Shown here in pieces: positions 22,782 to 32,176 of a stretch of 64,000 nt of DNA; the stretch's first letter is position 1; each line of letters starts with the position of its first letter. Under the pieces are notes generated by a model. The model did not search any database. It was not told the origin of the DNA and worked only from the letters and a program-made list of their open reading frames with translations. The stretch comes from an uncultured Pelagibacteraceae bacterium (lineage in GTDB: Bacteria > Pseudomonadota > Alphaproteobacteria > Pelagibacterales > Pelagibacteraceae). The stretch is taken from assembly GCA_902615425.1 (NCBI GenBank), contig CACMPD010000003.1:1-64000 (forward strand). Direction: 5' to 3'. The translations under genes were made by a program, and so were the position numbers.

Positions 22782-23876
22782 TTACTTTAATGTTGCTGCG
22801 TGAGCCATTCCTAGCTTCGCATTAGACATTTGAGCACCACTCCAATAAGGAACTGCTATATCAGCAAACTCTTTCATAGAGTCGTATACCTTTTTAAAAA
22901 ATGCGTTTTGTTCAGCATTTTTGTTCAAAGAAGCTAAAGCAGCAGCCATATATTCCGTGAAATAATCTGAAGGTGTATCTTCTAGTTTTACTCCATGTTT
23001 AGTAGTAAGCTCTCTTAAAGCTTTACCATTCTCATAGATTCTGTAACTTAAAGATTTTGCTAATGAAGCATTAGCAGCTACTTCAAGTGACTTTTTCTCA
23101 TGAGCACTCATAGCATTATATGTTTTTCCAGTAATATAAAAGTCAGCATTTACGACTACTTGGTGTAAACCTTGTAAGTAATAATGCTTTAATACTTTTT
23201 GGAAACCAAATGTTAAGTCTGGTTTTGGACAACACCACTCAGCAGCATCGATAGTTCCTGCTTCAAGAGCTGGAAGAATATCTCCACCACCCATTGCAAC
23301 AGACGCTATACCAATGTCTTTATAAGTTTGTCCTGGAATTCCTGGAGGAGTTCTGAACTTATATTTTCTAAAGTCAGCCATATCTTTAATTGGTTTTGGA
23401 AACCAACCTAAAGCTTCTGGACCAACTGGTTGAATCATAAATCCTTTAATATCTCTTCCCATTTCTTTCCAAAGTTGGTCGTATAACTCTTTACCACCAC
23501 CATATTGGAACCATGATAGGAATGCGATATTATCTATGCCTACTCCACCACCAGCTACTGGCGAACCAAATAACATAGCCGCAGGGTGATCACCTGACCA
23601 ATAGTGAGTCCATGCAAAACCACAATCAATCAAACCTTTGTCAACAGCATCTAGGGTTTCTTTAACTCCTACAACTGCACCCGCTGGTAAAATTTCAAAT
23701 TTTAATGATCCACTTGTTAATTCAGTTACTGTGTCAGTAAAGTCCTTTAACATTTTAACTTCATCAGCCTTAGTGTTAAGAACAGTTTGACACTTTAATG
23801 TTTTTGCAGCATTAGCACTAGAAGTAAATCCTAGTACCAAAATAGTTGCAAATAACATTGAAATGATTTTTTTCAT
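22782..23876 (-). CDS. dctP: TRAP transporter substrate-binding protein (DctP/TakP type)
   Basis: Signal peptide; GSLKFEILPAGAVVGVKETLDAVDKGLIDCGF, FRTPPGIPGQTYKDIG, LEAGTIDAAEWCCP. Confidence 0.92.
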   Translation of the reverse strand: MKKIISMLFATILVLGFTSSANAAKTLKCQTVLNTKADEVKMLKDFTDTVTELTSGSLKFEILPAGAVVGVKETLDAVDKGLIDCGFAWTHYWSGDHPAAMLFGSPVAGGGVGIDNIAFLSWFQYGGGKELYDQLWKEMGRDIKGFMIQPVGPEALGWFPKPIKDMADFRKYKFRTPPGIPGQTYKDIGIASVAMGGGDILPALEAGTIDAAEWCCPKPDLTFGFQKVLKHYYLQGLHQVVVNADFYITGKTYNAMSAHEKKSLEVAANASLAKSLSYRIYENGKALRELTTKHGVKLEDTPSDYFTEYMAAALASLNKNAEQNAFFKKVYDSMKEFADIAVPYWSGAQMSNAKLGMAHAATLK

Positions 23877-24009
23877 TATTATTATTCCTCTCTGTAGTTA
23901 ATTATAAGTAGATAATACAATCAGAAAAACAAACCCGGCACAAGTGACAATTGATAAATATAAGTGTAAAAGCATTAAAAACTTAAACTAAAAAACGATT
24001 CAACTATTG

Positions 24010-25605
24010 ATGGAAAATTTTGATTACATAATTATTGGAGCAGGATCTGCAGGATGTGTTCTAGCAAACAGACTTTCTGAAAATCCAAACAATAAAGTCG
24101 TATTAATTGAAGCTGGTGGAAAAGATAATTATCCATGGATACATATTCCTGTTGGATATTTTAAAACCATGCACAATCCCTCTGTTGATTGGTGTTATAA
24201 AACCGAGCCTGATGCTTCAATGAACAATAGATCAATTCTTTATCCAAGAGGTAAAACGTTAGGTGGTAGCTCTTCGATCAACGGTCTACTTTATATAAGA
24301 GGGCAAAGCAGAGATTATGATATTTGGCGACAATTAGGAAATACTGGTTGGGGTTGGGATGATGTTCTGCCATATTTTATAAAGGCAGAAAACCAAGAAA
24401 GAGGAAAAAATGAATTTCATGGTATTGATGGGCCTCTATCAGTTTCTGATCAAAGAATTCAGTTGCCATTATTAAATGAATTTCAAAATGCCGCCGAGGA
24501 GTTTGGTATCCCTAAAACGAAAGATTTTAATACAGGCGATAATCATGGATGTGGTTATTTTCAAGTTACTGAAAAAGATGGCTTCAGATGTAGTACTTCA
24601 GTTGGATATCTAAACCCAATAAAAAACAGACAAAATTTAAAAACGATAACTAATGCTCATGTAAAAAAAATTAATTTTGAGGGTAAAACTGCAAAAGGAA
24701 TTGAATACTGGCAAGGTGATGAGCTTAAAAAATTAACTTGTAATAAAGAAATAATTTTATCATCTGGTTCGATAGGTTCACCTCAGATATTGCAAACTTC
24801 TGGAATAGGAAATTTTCAAAAATTAAAAGATTTAGGTATAGATGTAGTACAAGAATTAAAAGGTGTAGGTGAAAATTTACAGGATCACTTGATGTTTAGA
24901 CCTGTATATAAAATTCAAGGACTTAAATCCTTAAATAAAAAGGTTAATAGTTTATTTGGAAAATTAATGATTGGTCTGGAATATGTTTTTAATCGAAGTG
25001 GACCAATGACGATGGGAGCGAGTCAAATGTGTATGTTTGCTAAAAGTGATCCTTCCTTAGAATTACCTGATTTACAATGGCACGTTCAACCAATGAGTAT
25101 GGATACTTTAGGAGCAACTAAAAATCATGATTTTCATGCTTTCACACCAACTGTTGCCAATATAAAACCTACTAGTAGAGGTCATGTGAGTATCGTAGAC
25201 AAAGATTCCAGAATATATGCAAAAATAAAAATGAATTACCTTTCAACTGATCATGATCGAATGGTTGCAGCTAGAGGATTAAAACTTACAAGAAAAATTG
25301 TCATGGAATCTGAAACATTTAAAAAATATAAGCCTGAGGAATATAGACCAGGTATTGACATTAATGATGACGAGGAACTTGTAAGAGCAGGCTCAGATTT
25401 TACACAAACAATTTTTCATCCAGTTGGCACATGTAAAATGGGTCAAGATGATATGGCTGTAGTTGATGAAAAACTAAAAGTAAAAGGAATTGAGAATTTA
25501 AGAGTAATTGATGCTTCTATAATGCCAAATATTACATCAGGTAATACCAATGCACCTACGATAATGATTGCAGAAAAAGGTGCTGATATGATACTTACCC
25601 ATTGA
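24010..25605 (+). CDS. GMC-family FAD-dependent oxidoreductase (choline dehydrogenase-like)
   Basis: IIGAGSAGCVLANRLSE, RGKTLGGSSSINGLLYIRG, SGSIGSPQILQTSGIG, HPVGTCKMG; VIDASIMPNITSGNTNAPTIMIAEKGADM. Confidence 0.93.
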   Translation: MENFDYIIIGAGSAGCVLANRLSENPNNKVVLIEAGGKDNYPWIHIPVGYFKTMHNPSVDWCYKTEPDASMNNRSILYPRGKTLGGSSSINGLLYIRGQSRDYDIWRQLGNTGWGWDDVLPYFIKAENQERGKNEFHGIDGPLSVSDQRIQLPLLNEFQNAAEEFGIPKTKDFNTGDNHGCGYFQVTEKDGFRCSTSVGYLNPIKNRQNLKTITNAHVKKINFEGKTAKGIEYWQGDELKKLTCNKEIILSSGSIGSPQILQTSGIGNFQKLKDLGIDVVQELKGVGENLQDHLMFRPVYKIQGLKSLNKKVNSLFGKLMIGLEYVFNRSGPMTMGASQMCMFAKSDPSLELPDLQWHVQPMSMDTLGATKNHDFHAFTPTVANIKPTSRGHVSIVDKDSRIYAKIKMNYLSTDHDRMVAARGLKLTRKIVMESETFKKYKPEEYRPGIDINDDEELVRAGSDFTQTIFHPVGTCKMGQDDMAVVDEKLKVKGIENLRVIDASIMPNITSGNTNAPTIMIAEKGADMILTH

Positions 25606-26199
25606 TGTTTGCTGAATTATTTACACCAGAACAATTAACTATATTAACTCAAATTATTTTAATCGATTTAGTCCTTGCAGGAGACAATGCAATAATAATT
25701 GGTATGGTTGCATCAAAATTTCCTTTAGAGCAAAGAAGAAAAATTATTATTTTTGGAATTGGTGGTGCGGTTGTTTTAAGAATTATTTTAACTTTACTGA
25801 CTGCATATTTACTTCAAATAACTGGGCTAAGGCTTTTTGGAGGTTTGCTTCTTCTTTATATTGTCTATAAATTATATGTTGATGTAATTAAAGGCTCTGA
25901 AAATCAAAGTGATATAAAAGTTGATAATTCCAGTTTTTTCAAAGCGATTTGGACAATCCTCTTAGCAGATTTTACAATGAGCTTAGATAATGTGTTAGGA
26001 GTTGCGGGGGGCAGCTGGAGATCATTATGGATTATTAGTATTTGGTTTGGTTCTATCAATTGCATTAATGGCATTTGCAGCAACTTTAATATCAAATTGG
26101 ATAAAGAAATATAAATGGATTGCTTGGGCAGGTTTGATTGCAATATTAATTGTTGCTATTGAATTGATTTACACAGATATTAAAATATTGTTTTTATAA
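25605..26199 (+). pseudogene. TerC-family integral membrane protein interrupted by a +1 frameshift at a G6 run (~26006-26011)
   Basis: Frame 1 reads ...ADFTMSLDNVLGVAG and then loses similarity; the +1 frame resumes GAAGDHYGLLVFGLVLSIALMAFAATLI...YTDIKILFL. The two pieces make one TerC (SLDNVLxVAGAAxG motif). Starts by ATGA overlap with the GMC gene. Confidence 0.8.
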
Positions 26200-26966
26200 T
26201 GTATTTAAAAAATTATAACTTAAAGAATAAAACTGCAGTTGTCACTGGTGCTGGCAAAGGGCTTGGAAGGGCTTGTGCAATAGCACTTGCAGAAGCTGGA
26301 GCAAATTTGATTATAATTAGTAGAACTAAAAAAGATCTAGATGAAGTTTCAAAAAAGATTGAAAAATTAAAGTCAAAATGTAAATCTTATGTATGTGACA
26401 TCACAAATTATAATGAAATTAAAGGCATTATTAATAAACAACCAAAAATAGATATTTTGATTAATAATGCTGGCAATAATATTCCTGAACATTTTACAAA
26501 AGTGAAAACTAAAAACATGGAATATCTTGTAAAGATTAATACGATGGCAACTTTTAACCTTGCTCAGCTGTGTGCTCTTAAGATGATAAAGTCAAAAAAT
26601 AGAAAAAAAATTGGTGGTTCAATTGTCAATATGTCATCACAAATGGGTCATGTAGGGGGTCCTATTCGAAGCGTATATAACATGACAAAATTTGGTTTAG
26701 AGGGATTAACAAAAGGTATGTCTATTGATCTTGCAAAATACAACATACGAGTAAATACAGTTTGTCCTACATTTGTAGTCACGCCAATGACAAAAAAATT
26801 TCTAAAAAGTAAAAAATTTAAAAAAGAAGTATTAGGAAATATTCCATTAGGAAAATTTGCTGAACTTTCTGATGTTTCAAGTGCAGCTGTTTTTCTTGCC
26901 TCTGATGCTGCATCAATGATTACAGGAACCTCATTATTGGTTGATGGTGGATGGACTGCAAGATAA
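26199..26966 (+). CDS. Short-chain dehydrogenase/reductase
   Basis: VTGAGKGLGRACA, NNAGNNIP, YNMTKFGLEGL, GTSLLVDGGWTAR. Confidence 0.87.
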   Translation: MYLKNYNLKNKTAVVTGAGKGLGRACAIALAEAGANLIIISRTKKDLDEVSKKIEKLKSKCKSYVCDITNYNEIKGIINKQPKIDILINNAGNNIPEHFTKVKTKNMEYLVKINTMATFNLAQLCALKMIKSKNRKKIGGSIVNMSSQMGHVGGPIRSVYNMTKFGLEGLTKGMSIDLAKYNIRVNTVCPTFVVTPMTKKFLKSKKFKKEVLGNIPLGKFAELSDVSSAAVFLASDAASMITGTSLLVDGGWTAR

Positions 26967-27754
26967 TAATTAGATTATTTTTTTTAATTTTTTGTTTTTT
27001 ACCAACGCATTCAATAGCAATAGAATTTACAGGAAAATTTCAACAAGGACACTTTATTATTGGAAAGACTGATCCAACAGCAAAAATTATAATTGATAAA
27101 AAACAAGTCAAAGTATCAGAGGATGGTTTTTTTGTTTTTGGTCTAGATAGAGATAGAAAGTTTGATTTAACAATTACAAAAATTGTTAATGGAAAAAAAG
27201 ATAAAATAATCAAGAAAGTTCTTAAAAGGAAATATAATATTCAAAGAATAGATGGTTTGGAAGAAAGTAAAGTCACGCCTCCTGAGTCTGTTTATAAAAG
27301 AATAAAAGAAGAAAATAATAAAATTGGAAAAGCCAGAGCCATTAACTCAGATTTACCCTTTTTCAAAAATCAATTTATTATGCCAGTTGAAGGTATTATC
27401 AGTGGTGTCTATGGAAGCCAAAGAATTCTAAATGGTAAACCTAAATGGCCTCATTATGGAATTGATATTGCTGCTAAACAAGGAACTATGATCAAGTCAT
27501 CCGGATCTGGTATTGTTACCATGGCAGAAGATGATCTTTATTATACGGGTGGAACAATAATTATGGACCATGGTCATGGCATCTCCACTATTTATTCACA
27601 TCTTGAAAATGTAATGGTTTCTGTTGGAGATAAAATTAATCAAGGAGATATAATTGGGACTGTGGGTTCAACTGGAAGATCGACTGGCCCGCATCTAGAT
27701 TTTAGAGTAAATTGGTTTCAGACTAGACTAGATCCTATGTCAATAATAAAGTAA
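26951..27754 (+). CDS. M23-family metallopeptidase (LytM/NlpD-like)
   Basis: HYGIDIAAKQGTMIKSSGSGIV, DHGHGISTIYSHL, VGSTGRSTGPHLDFRV. Confidence 0.9.
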   Translation: MDCKIIIRLFFLIFCFLPTHSIAIEFTGKFQQGHFIIGKTDPTAKIIIDKKQVKVSEDGFFVFGLDRDRKFDLTITKIVNGKKDKIIKKVLKRKYNIQRIDGLEESKVTPPESVYKRIKEENNKIGKARAINSDLPFFKNQFIMPVEGIISGVYGSQRILNGKPKWPHYGIDIAAKQGTMIKSSGSGIVTMAEDDLYYTGGTIIMDHGHGISTIYSHLENVMVSVGDKINQGDIIGTVGSTGRSTGPHLDFRVNWFQTRLDPMSIIK

Positions 27755-27757
27755 GTA

Positions 27758-28693
27758 ATGAAAAAAATTTCAATAATTTTAATATTAAGTTTAAGTTTTA
27801 TAAATTTTATATTTTTAGGTGCAAAAGCGCAGTCTTATAAAGTTAATGATATTGTAGAAGATAAATTTTTTATTAGCAAAAAATTTGTAATTGATTTGCC
27901 AAAGGGTCAATGGATAATTGCTGAAAAATCATCTGAATACTATTATGGTCTAAGGTCAAAAATATACTCATTATTGAGATTAGAAAATAAAAAAGCAGTT
28001 GAAGGGATAGAAATCGCTGAGATGCATACTGCAGGAATATATGAGTGGATTGTTAATCAAGCAATTTATGAAGCTATGTTTAAAAACAAGTTTGATGGCT
28101 GTTATGAAAGACCTGAGTATTCAATTGTCAGATTTTTTAGGAAAGGTAGTTCTCATGATTGTTTTTGGGCAGGTCATTTTGATGTTTATAAAGAACTTTT
28201 TACTCCAGAGGATCCAGATCTTAGAACTGCTAATGCACAATTAAGAAGATATATTAAAAAAAATAAAATTGAATTACCAAAAGTAGCTTTATTTAGTAAT
28301 CACTCTTATTTTTCAAGATTAAGAGCTGGTAAATGGTATGCAATATCTTATCAAATTGATCCCAAAATTCTTGGTGGACCAAAAAATAAATTTGTTACTG
28401 AAGATAGTTCAGAATACCATAAAAATAATATTGAAAATTATCCTGAACACAAAAAAATTATGAAAAAATGGATATCTATTTCTGCAAAAAGACATAAAGA
28501 TTTTGAAAATTCTATTAATGCTTTAGATAGACATAAACTTGATTTAAATGATTTAATTTTTCCTGAAGATGTCCCAAATACAAATAATTCTGAGGATATT
28601 ACCAGTCAAATACAAAAATTATATGATTTGTATACAAATGGAATTTTGTCCAAAGAAGAATTTGATAAAGCAAAAAATAAACTTTTAAATTAG
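27758..28693 (+). CDS. Hypothetical exported protein with C-terminal SHOCT-like motif
   Basis: Signal peptide; C-terminus ITSQIQKLYDLYTNGILSKEEFDKAKNKLLN is SHOCT-like. Confidence 0.7.
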   Translation: MKKISIILILSLSFINFIFLGAKAQSYKVNDIVEDKFFISKKFVIDLPKGQWIIAEKSSEYYYGLRSKIYSLLRLENKKAVEGIEIAEMHTAGIYEWIVNQAIYEAMFKNKFDGCYERPEYSIVRFFRKGSSHDCFWAGHFDVYKELFTPEDPDLRTANAQLRRYIKKNKIELPKVALFSNHSYFSRLRAGKWYAISYQIDPKILGGPKNKFVTEDSSEYHKNNIENYPEHKKIMKKWISISAKRHKDFENSINALDRHKLDLNDLIFPEDVPNTNNSEDITSQIQKLYDLYTNGILSKEEFDKAKNKLLN

Positions 28694-28696
28694 AAT

Positions 28697-28819
28697 ATGC
28701 AAACATTAATTCTATTAGCTTTAGTGATCGTGATTGGGTGGATATTATTCAGACCTATCACAAAAAAAGAACTGGATAGATTTAATGATAAAGACTGGCC
28801 AGATATGGATTTACATTAA
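28697..28819 (+). CDS. 40-aa membrane-anchored micro-protein
   Basis: Manual translation MQTLILLALVIVIGWILFRPITKKELDRFNDKDWPDMDLH*; stop overlaps the convergent xsc stop. Confidence 0.45.
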   Translation: MQTLILLALVIVIGWILFRPITKKELDRFNDKDWPDMDLH

Positions 28820-30600
28820 GAATTTAAAGAAGGCTGTTTCTTCATATCTTCTTTTTTAATGCCAGCTACTCTTACTGGTTTTTTCATGGCATCTCTTCTA
28901 AAAGGTTCACCTAATTCTTGATTTAATATCACTTCAATAAATGTTGTAATACCTTTCTTTTGATCCTCACAAGATTGTTTAATAGCTGCTGTAGTCTCTT
29001 CCATAGTTTTAACAGTAACACCTTTTAAACCACAAGCGTCTGCTACTTTTGCAAAACTTAATTCTGGATCAAGTTCTGTGCCAACAAAATTATTATCAAA
29101 CCAAAGAGTTGTATTTCTTTTTTCAGCACCCCATTGGTAGTTTCTAAAAATTACCATTGTAATTGCAGGCCACTCCTCTCTTGCACAAGAGCTCATTTCG
29201 TTCATGCTTATTCCAAATGCACCATCTCCAGCAAAACCAATTACAGGTGTATCTGGACAACCAATTTTAGCACCTAATATTGATGGAAAACCATAACCAC
29301 AAGGACCAAATAAACCTGGTGCTAAATATTTTCTTGGCTTTTCAAATGTTGGATACGCATTTCCGATTGCGCAATTGTTTCCAATATCACTAGATATAAT
29401 TACATCCTCAGGCATGCCTGCTTGGATTGCTCGCCAAGCTTGTCTTGGTGACATTCTATCTGAGTCTCTCTCTCTAGCTTCTTTGTTCCAAACTGTTCCT
29501 TCGTCATCATCTTCGTGATCTAAACTTGATAATTTTTGTAACCATGCTGATTTTGTTTGGTGAATTAAATCTTTTCTTTTTTGTCTATCAGTATCTCCAG
29601 CATTTGAAGATAATTTTTCTAAAATCTGCGTTGCTACCAATTTTGCATCACCACTAATTCCAACTGTAACTTTTTTAGTTAATCCAATTCTATCTGGATT
29701 CATGTCGACTTGAATTATGCTTGCTTTTTTTGGCCAATAATCAATTCCATAACCTGGTAGAGTTGAAAAAGGATTTAATCTTGTTCCTAAAGCTAAAACT
29801 ACATCAGCCTTAGAAATTAATTCCATCGCAGCTTTTGATCCATTATATCCTAGTGGTCCAACAGCCAACGGATGACTTCCAGGAAAACTATCATTGTGTT
29901 GATATCCTGAGCAAACAGGCGAATCAAGTTTTTCAGCTAGTTTTTTAGTTTCCTCAATTGCGCCACCAATAACAACACCTGCTCCAGATAAAATTACCGG
30001 AAATTTCGCTTTAGATAATAAATCTGCTGCTTTAGCAATTGCATCAGCACCTCCACCTTGTCTTTCTAATCTGACGATTGGAGGAAGGTCTATATCAATT
30101 ACTTGACACCAATAATCTCTTGGAACATTAATTTGTGCTGGTGCTGAACCTCTTATTGCTTTTTCTATTACTCTATTTAAAACTTCAGCCATTCTTGAGG
30201 GGTCTCTTACCTCTTCTTGATAACAAACCATATCTTTAAATAAATTCATTTGTTCTACTTCTTGAAAACCACCTTGCCCCATAGTTTTGTTTGCAGCTTG
30301 TGGGGTTACCAGCAATAAAGGTGTGTGGTTCCAATAAGCAGTTTTGATTGGTGTTACTAATCCTGTAATACCTGGACCATTTTGTGCAATGACCATTGAC
30401 ATTTTTCCTGTAGCTCTAGTGTAACCATCTGCAATCAAACCACCATTTGTTTCGTGTGCCACATCCCAAAAGGTAATTCCTGCGTCTGGAAAAATATCAG
30501 ATATAGGCATGAACGCTGAACCAATAATTCCAAAAGAGTGTTCAATACCATGCATTTGTAAAACTTTTACAAAAGCTTCTTCTGTTGTCATTTTAGTCAT
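28816..30600 (-). CDS. xsc: Sulfoacetaldehyde acetyltransferase (ThDP enzyme)
   Basis: 594-aa ThDP enzyme: MTTEEAFVKVLQMHGIEHSFGIIGSAFMPISDIFPDAGITFWDVAHE...NGPGITGLVTPIKTAYWNHTPLLLVTPQ, characteristic of Xsc; next to suyAB and apr genes. Confidence 0.92.
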   Translation of the reverse strand: MTKMTTEEAFVKVLQMHGIEHSFGIIGSAFMPISDIFPDAGITFWDVAHETNGGLIADGYTRATGKMSMVIAQNGPGITGLVTPIKTAYWNHTPLLLVTPQAANKTMGQGGFQEVEQMNLFKDMVCYQEEVRDPSRMAEVLNRVIEKAIRGSAPAQINVPRDYWCQVIDIDLPPIVRLERQGGGADAIAKAADLLSKAKFPVILSGAGVVIGGAIEETKKLAEKLDSPVCSGYQHNDSFPGSHPLAVGPLGYNGSKAAMELISKADVVLALGTRLNPFSTLPGYGIDYWPKKASIIQVDMNPDRIGLTKKVTVGISGDAKLVATQILEKLSSNAGDTDRQKRKDLIHQTKSAWLQKLSSLDHEDDDEGTVWNKEARERDSDRMSPRQAWRAIQAGMPEDVIISSDIGNNCAIGNAYPTFEKPRKYLAPGLFGPCGYGFPSILGAKIGCPDTPVIGFAGDGAFGISMNEMSSCAREEWPAITMVIFRNYQWGAEKRNTTLWFDNNFVGTELDPELSFAKVADACGLKGVTVKTMEETTAAIKQSCEDQKKGITTFIEVILNQELGEPFRRDAMKKPVRVAGIKKEDMKKQPSLNS

Positions 30601-30611
30601 TTGTAGAACCT

Positions 30612-30629
30612 TTCTAAATTACTTTAGAA
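30612..30629. promoter_or_regulatory. Perfect inverted repeat in the xsc/suyA divergent intergenic region
   Basis: TTCTAAA-TTAC-TTTAGAA starting 12 nt upstream of the xsc ATG; a further TTTAGAA half-site at 30679-30685 on the suyA side. Confidence 0.45.
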
Positions 30630-30715
30630 CAATTTTTTTAAAAATTAATTGTTAATTTTTGCGATTAATATATAAGATTTTAGAAAATTCAAACAAACAA
30701 ATCGACACTATATAA

Positions 30716-31000
30716 ATGTCAACAGATATTATAATTCACGACAAAAAAGACAATGTTGGTGTGGTTGTAATAGAAAAAATAACTCCAAAACAAGATTGTA
30801 AATGCTGGATAATGGAGAACGACAGCTCAGTAAACATTCAATCAGCAGATGAAATCCATTTAGGCCATAAAATTGCAATGATTGATTTAAAAGAGGGTGA
30901 TACGATTTTAAAATATGGTCACGATATAGGTAAAGTGGTCAAAGCAATTAAAAAAGGTCAACATGTGCACGTTCATAACGTCAAAACAAAAAAGTGGTAA
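30716..31000 (+). CDS. suyA: (R)-sulfolactate sulfo-lyase small subunit (SAF-domain/UxaA-N family)
   Basis: 94-aa SAF-type protein (HLGHKIAMIDLKEGDTILKYGHDIGKVVKAIKKGQHVHVHNVKTKKW) immediately before a UxaA-like large subunit, beside xsc, a TauE-like exporter and apr. Family resemblance to altronate dehydratase leaves substrate uncertain. Confidence 0.82.
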   Translation: MSTDIIIHDKKDNVGVVVIEKITPKQDCKCWIMENDSSVNIQSADEIHLGHKIAMIDLKEGDTILKYGHDIGKVVKAIKKGQHVHVHNVKTKKW

Positions 31001-31004
31001 TTAG

Positions 31005-32171
31005 ATGGAAATTCCAAAAAGTTTTTTAGGTTATAAAAGAGAAAATGGCAGGGCTGGAACAAGAAACCATGTAATTATTTTACCTGTTGATGATATTTCA
31101 AACGCATGTGCTGAAGCAGTGGCAAATAACATTAAAGGAACAATAGCTCTTCCTCATTCTTATGGAAGATTACAATTCGGAGCAGATTTAGAATTGCATT
31201 TTAGAACGATGATTGGAACTGGTAGCAACCCAAATGTAGCAGCAGTAATTGTGATTGGTATTGAACCTAAATGGACTAAGAGAATTGTAGATGGAATTGC
31301 AAAAACAGGAAAACCAGTCGAGGGTTTCCATATTGAACGTACTGGTGATATTGGAACAGTAATGAAAGCTTCAAAAAAAGCTCAAGAATTTGTTATGTGG
31401 GCCTCTGAAAAACAAAGAGAGGAATGCCCGATAAGTGATTTATGGATTTCAGTAAAATGTGGAGAGTCTGATACTACTTCTGGATTAGCTTCCAATCCAA
31501 CTGTTGGAAATTTAATGGATAAGCTTGAACCACTTGGAGTTCATTTGTGTTTTGGAGAAACATCAGAACTTACAGGGGCAGAAAAAGTTTGTGCTACAAG
31601 AGGTGCTACAAAAGAAGCATCAGATAAATTTATGAAAACTTGGAGTGCTTATAACGATTTTATTTTAAAAGAAGCAACGGATGACCTTTCTGAAAGTCAG
31701 CCAACTGCTGGTAATATAGCTGGTGGTTTAACAACTATTGAAGAAAAAGCTTTTGGAAATTTTCAAAAAATAGGAAATTGTAAATTTGTTGATGTTTTAG
31801 AACCAGCTGAAGAACCAAAAAAAGGAAAAGGTTTATACTTTATGGATACTTCATCTGCTGCAGCGGAGTGTGTAACACTACAAGCAGCTGCGGGATTTAA
31901 TATTCATTTATTCCCTACCGGTCAGGGTAATATTGTGGGAAATCCTATTGAACCAGTTATAAAATTAACTGCAAACCCGTTAACAGTTAAATCTATGGGG
32001 GAACATATTGATTGTGATGTTTCAAAAATTCTCTCAAGAGAAATGAATTTATCTGAAGCTGGAGATGAATTAATCAAAACAACTTTAAAAGTTGCAAATG
32101 GTAGACTCACTTGTGCTGAAGCTTTAGGTCATAGAGAATTCGTAATGACCAAATTATACCGAAGTGCTTAA
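31005..32171 (+). CDS. suyB: (R)-sulfolactate sulfo-lyase large subunit (UxaA-family)
   Basis: 388 aa; [59 protein letters not shown]; genomic context of sulfonate genes. Confidence 0.82.
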   Translation: MEIPKSFLGYKRENGRAGTRNHVIILPVDDISNACAEAVANNIKGTIALPHSYGRLQFGADLELHFRTMIGTGSNPNVAAVIVIGIEPKWTKRIVDGIAKTGKPVEGFHIERTGDIGTVMKASKKAQEFVMWASEKQREECPISDLWISVKCGESDTTSGLASNPTVGNLMDKLEPLGVHLCFGETSELTGAEKVCATRGATKEASDKFMKTWSAYNDFILKEATDDLSESQPTAGNIAGGLTTIEEKAFGNFQKIGNCKFVDVLEPAEEPKKGKGLYFMDTSSAAAECVTLQAAAGFNIHLFPTGQGNIVGNPIEPVIKLTANPLTVKSMGEHIDCDVSKILSREMNLSEAGDELIKTTLKVANGRLTCAEALGHREFVMTKLYRSA

Positions 32172-32176
32172 AATTT

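Noticed and set aside
26002-26199. 65-aa ORF as an independent gene
   Set aside because: It is the C-terminal part of the frameshifted terC, with a non-ATG start inside the gene.
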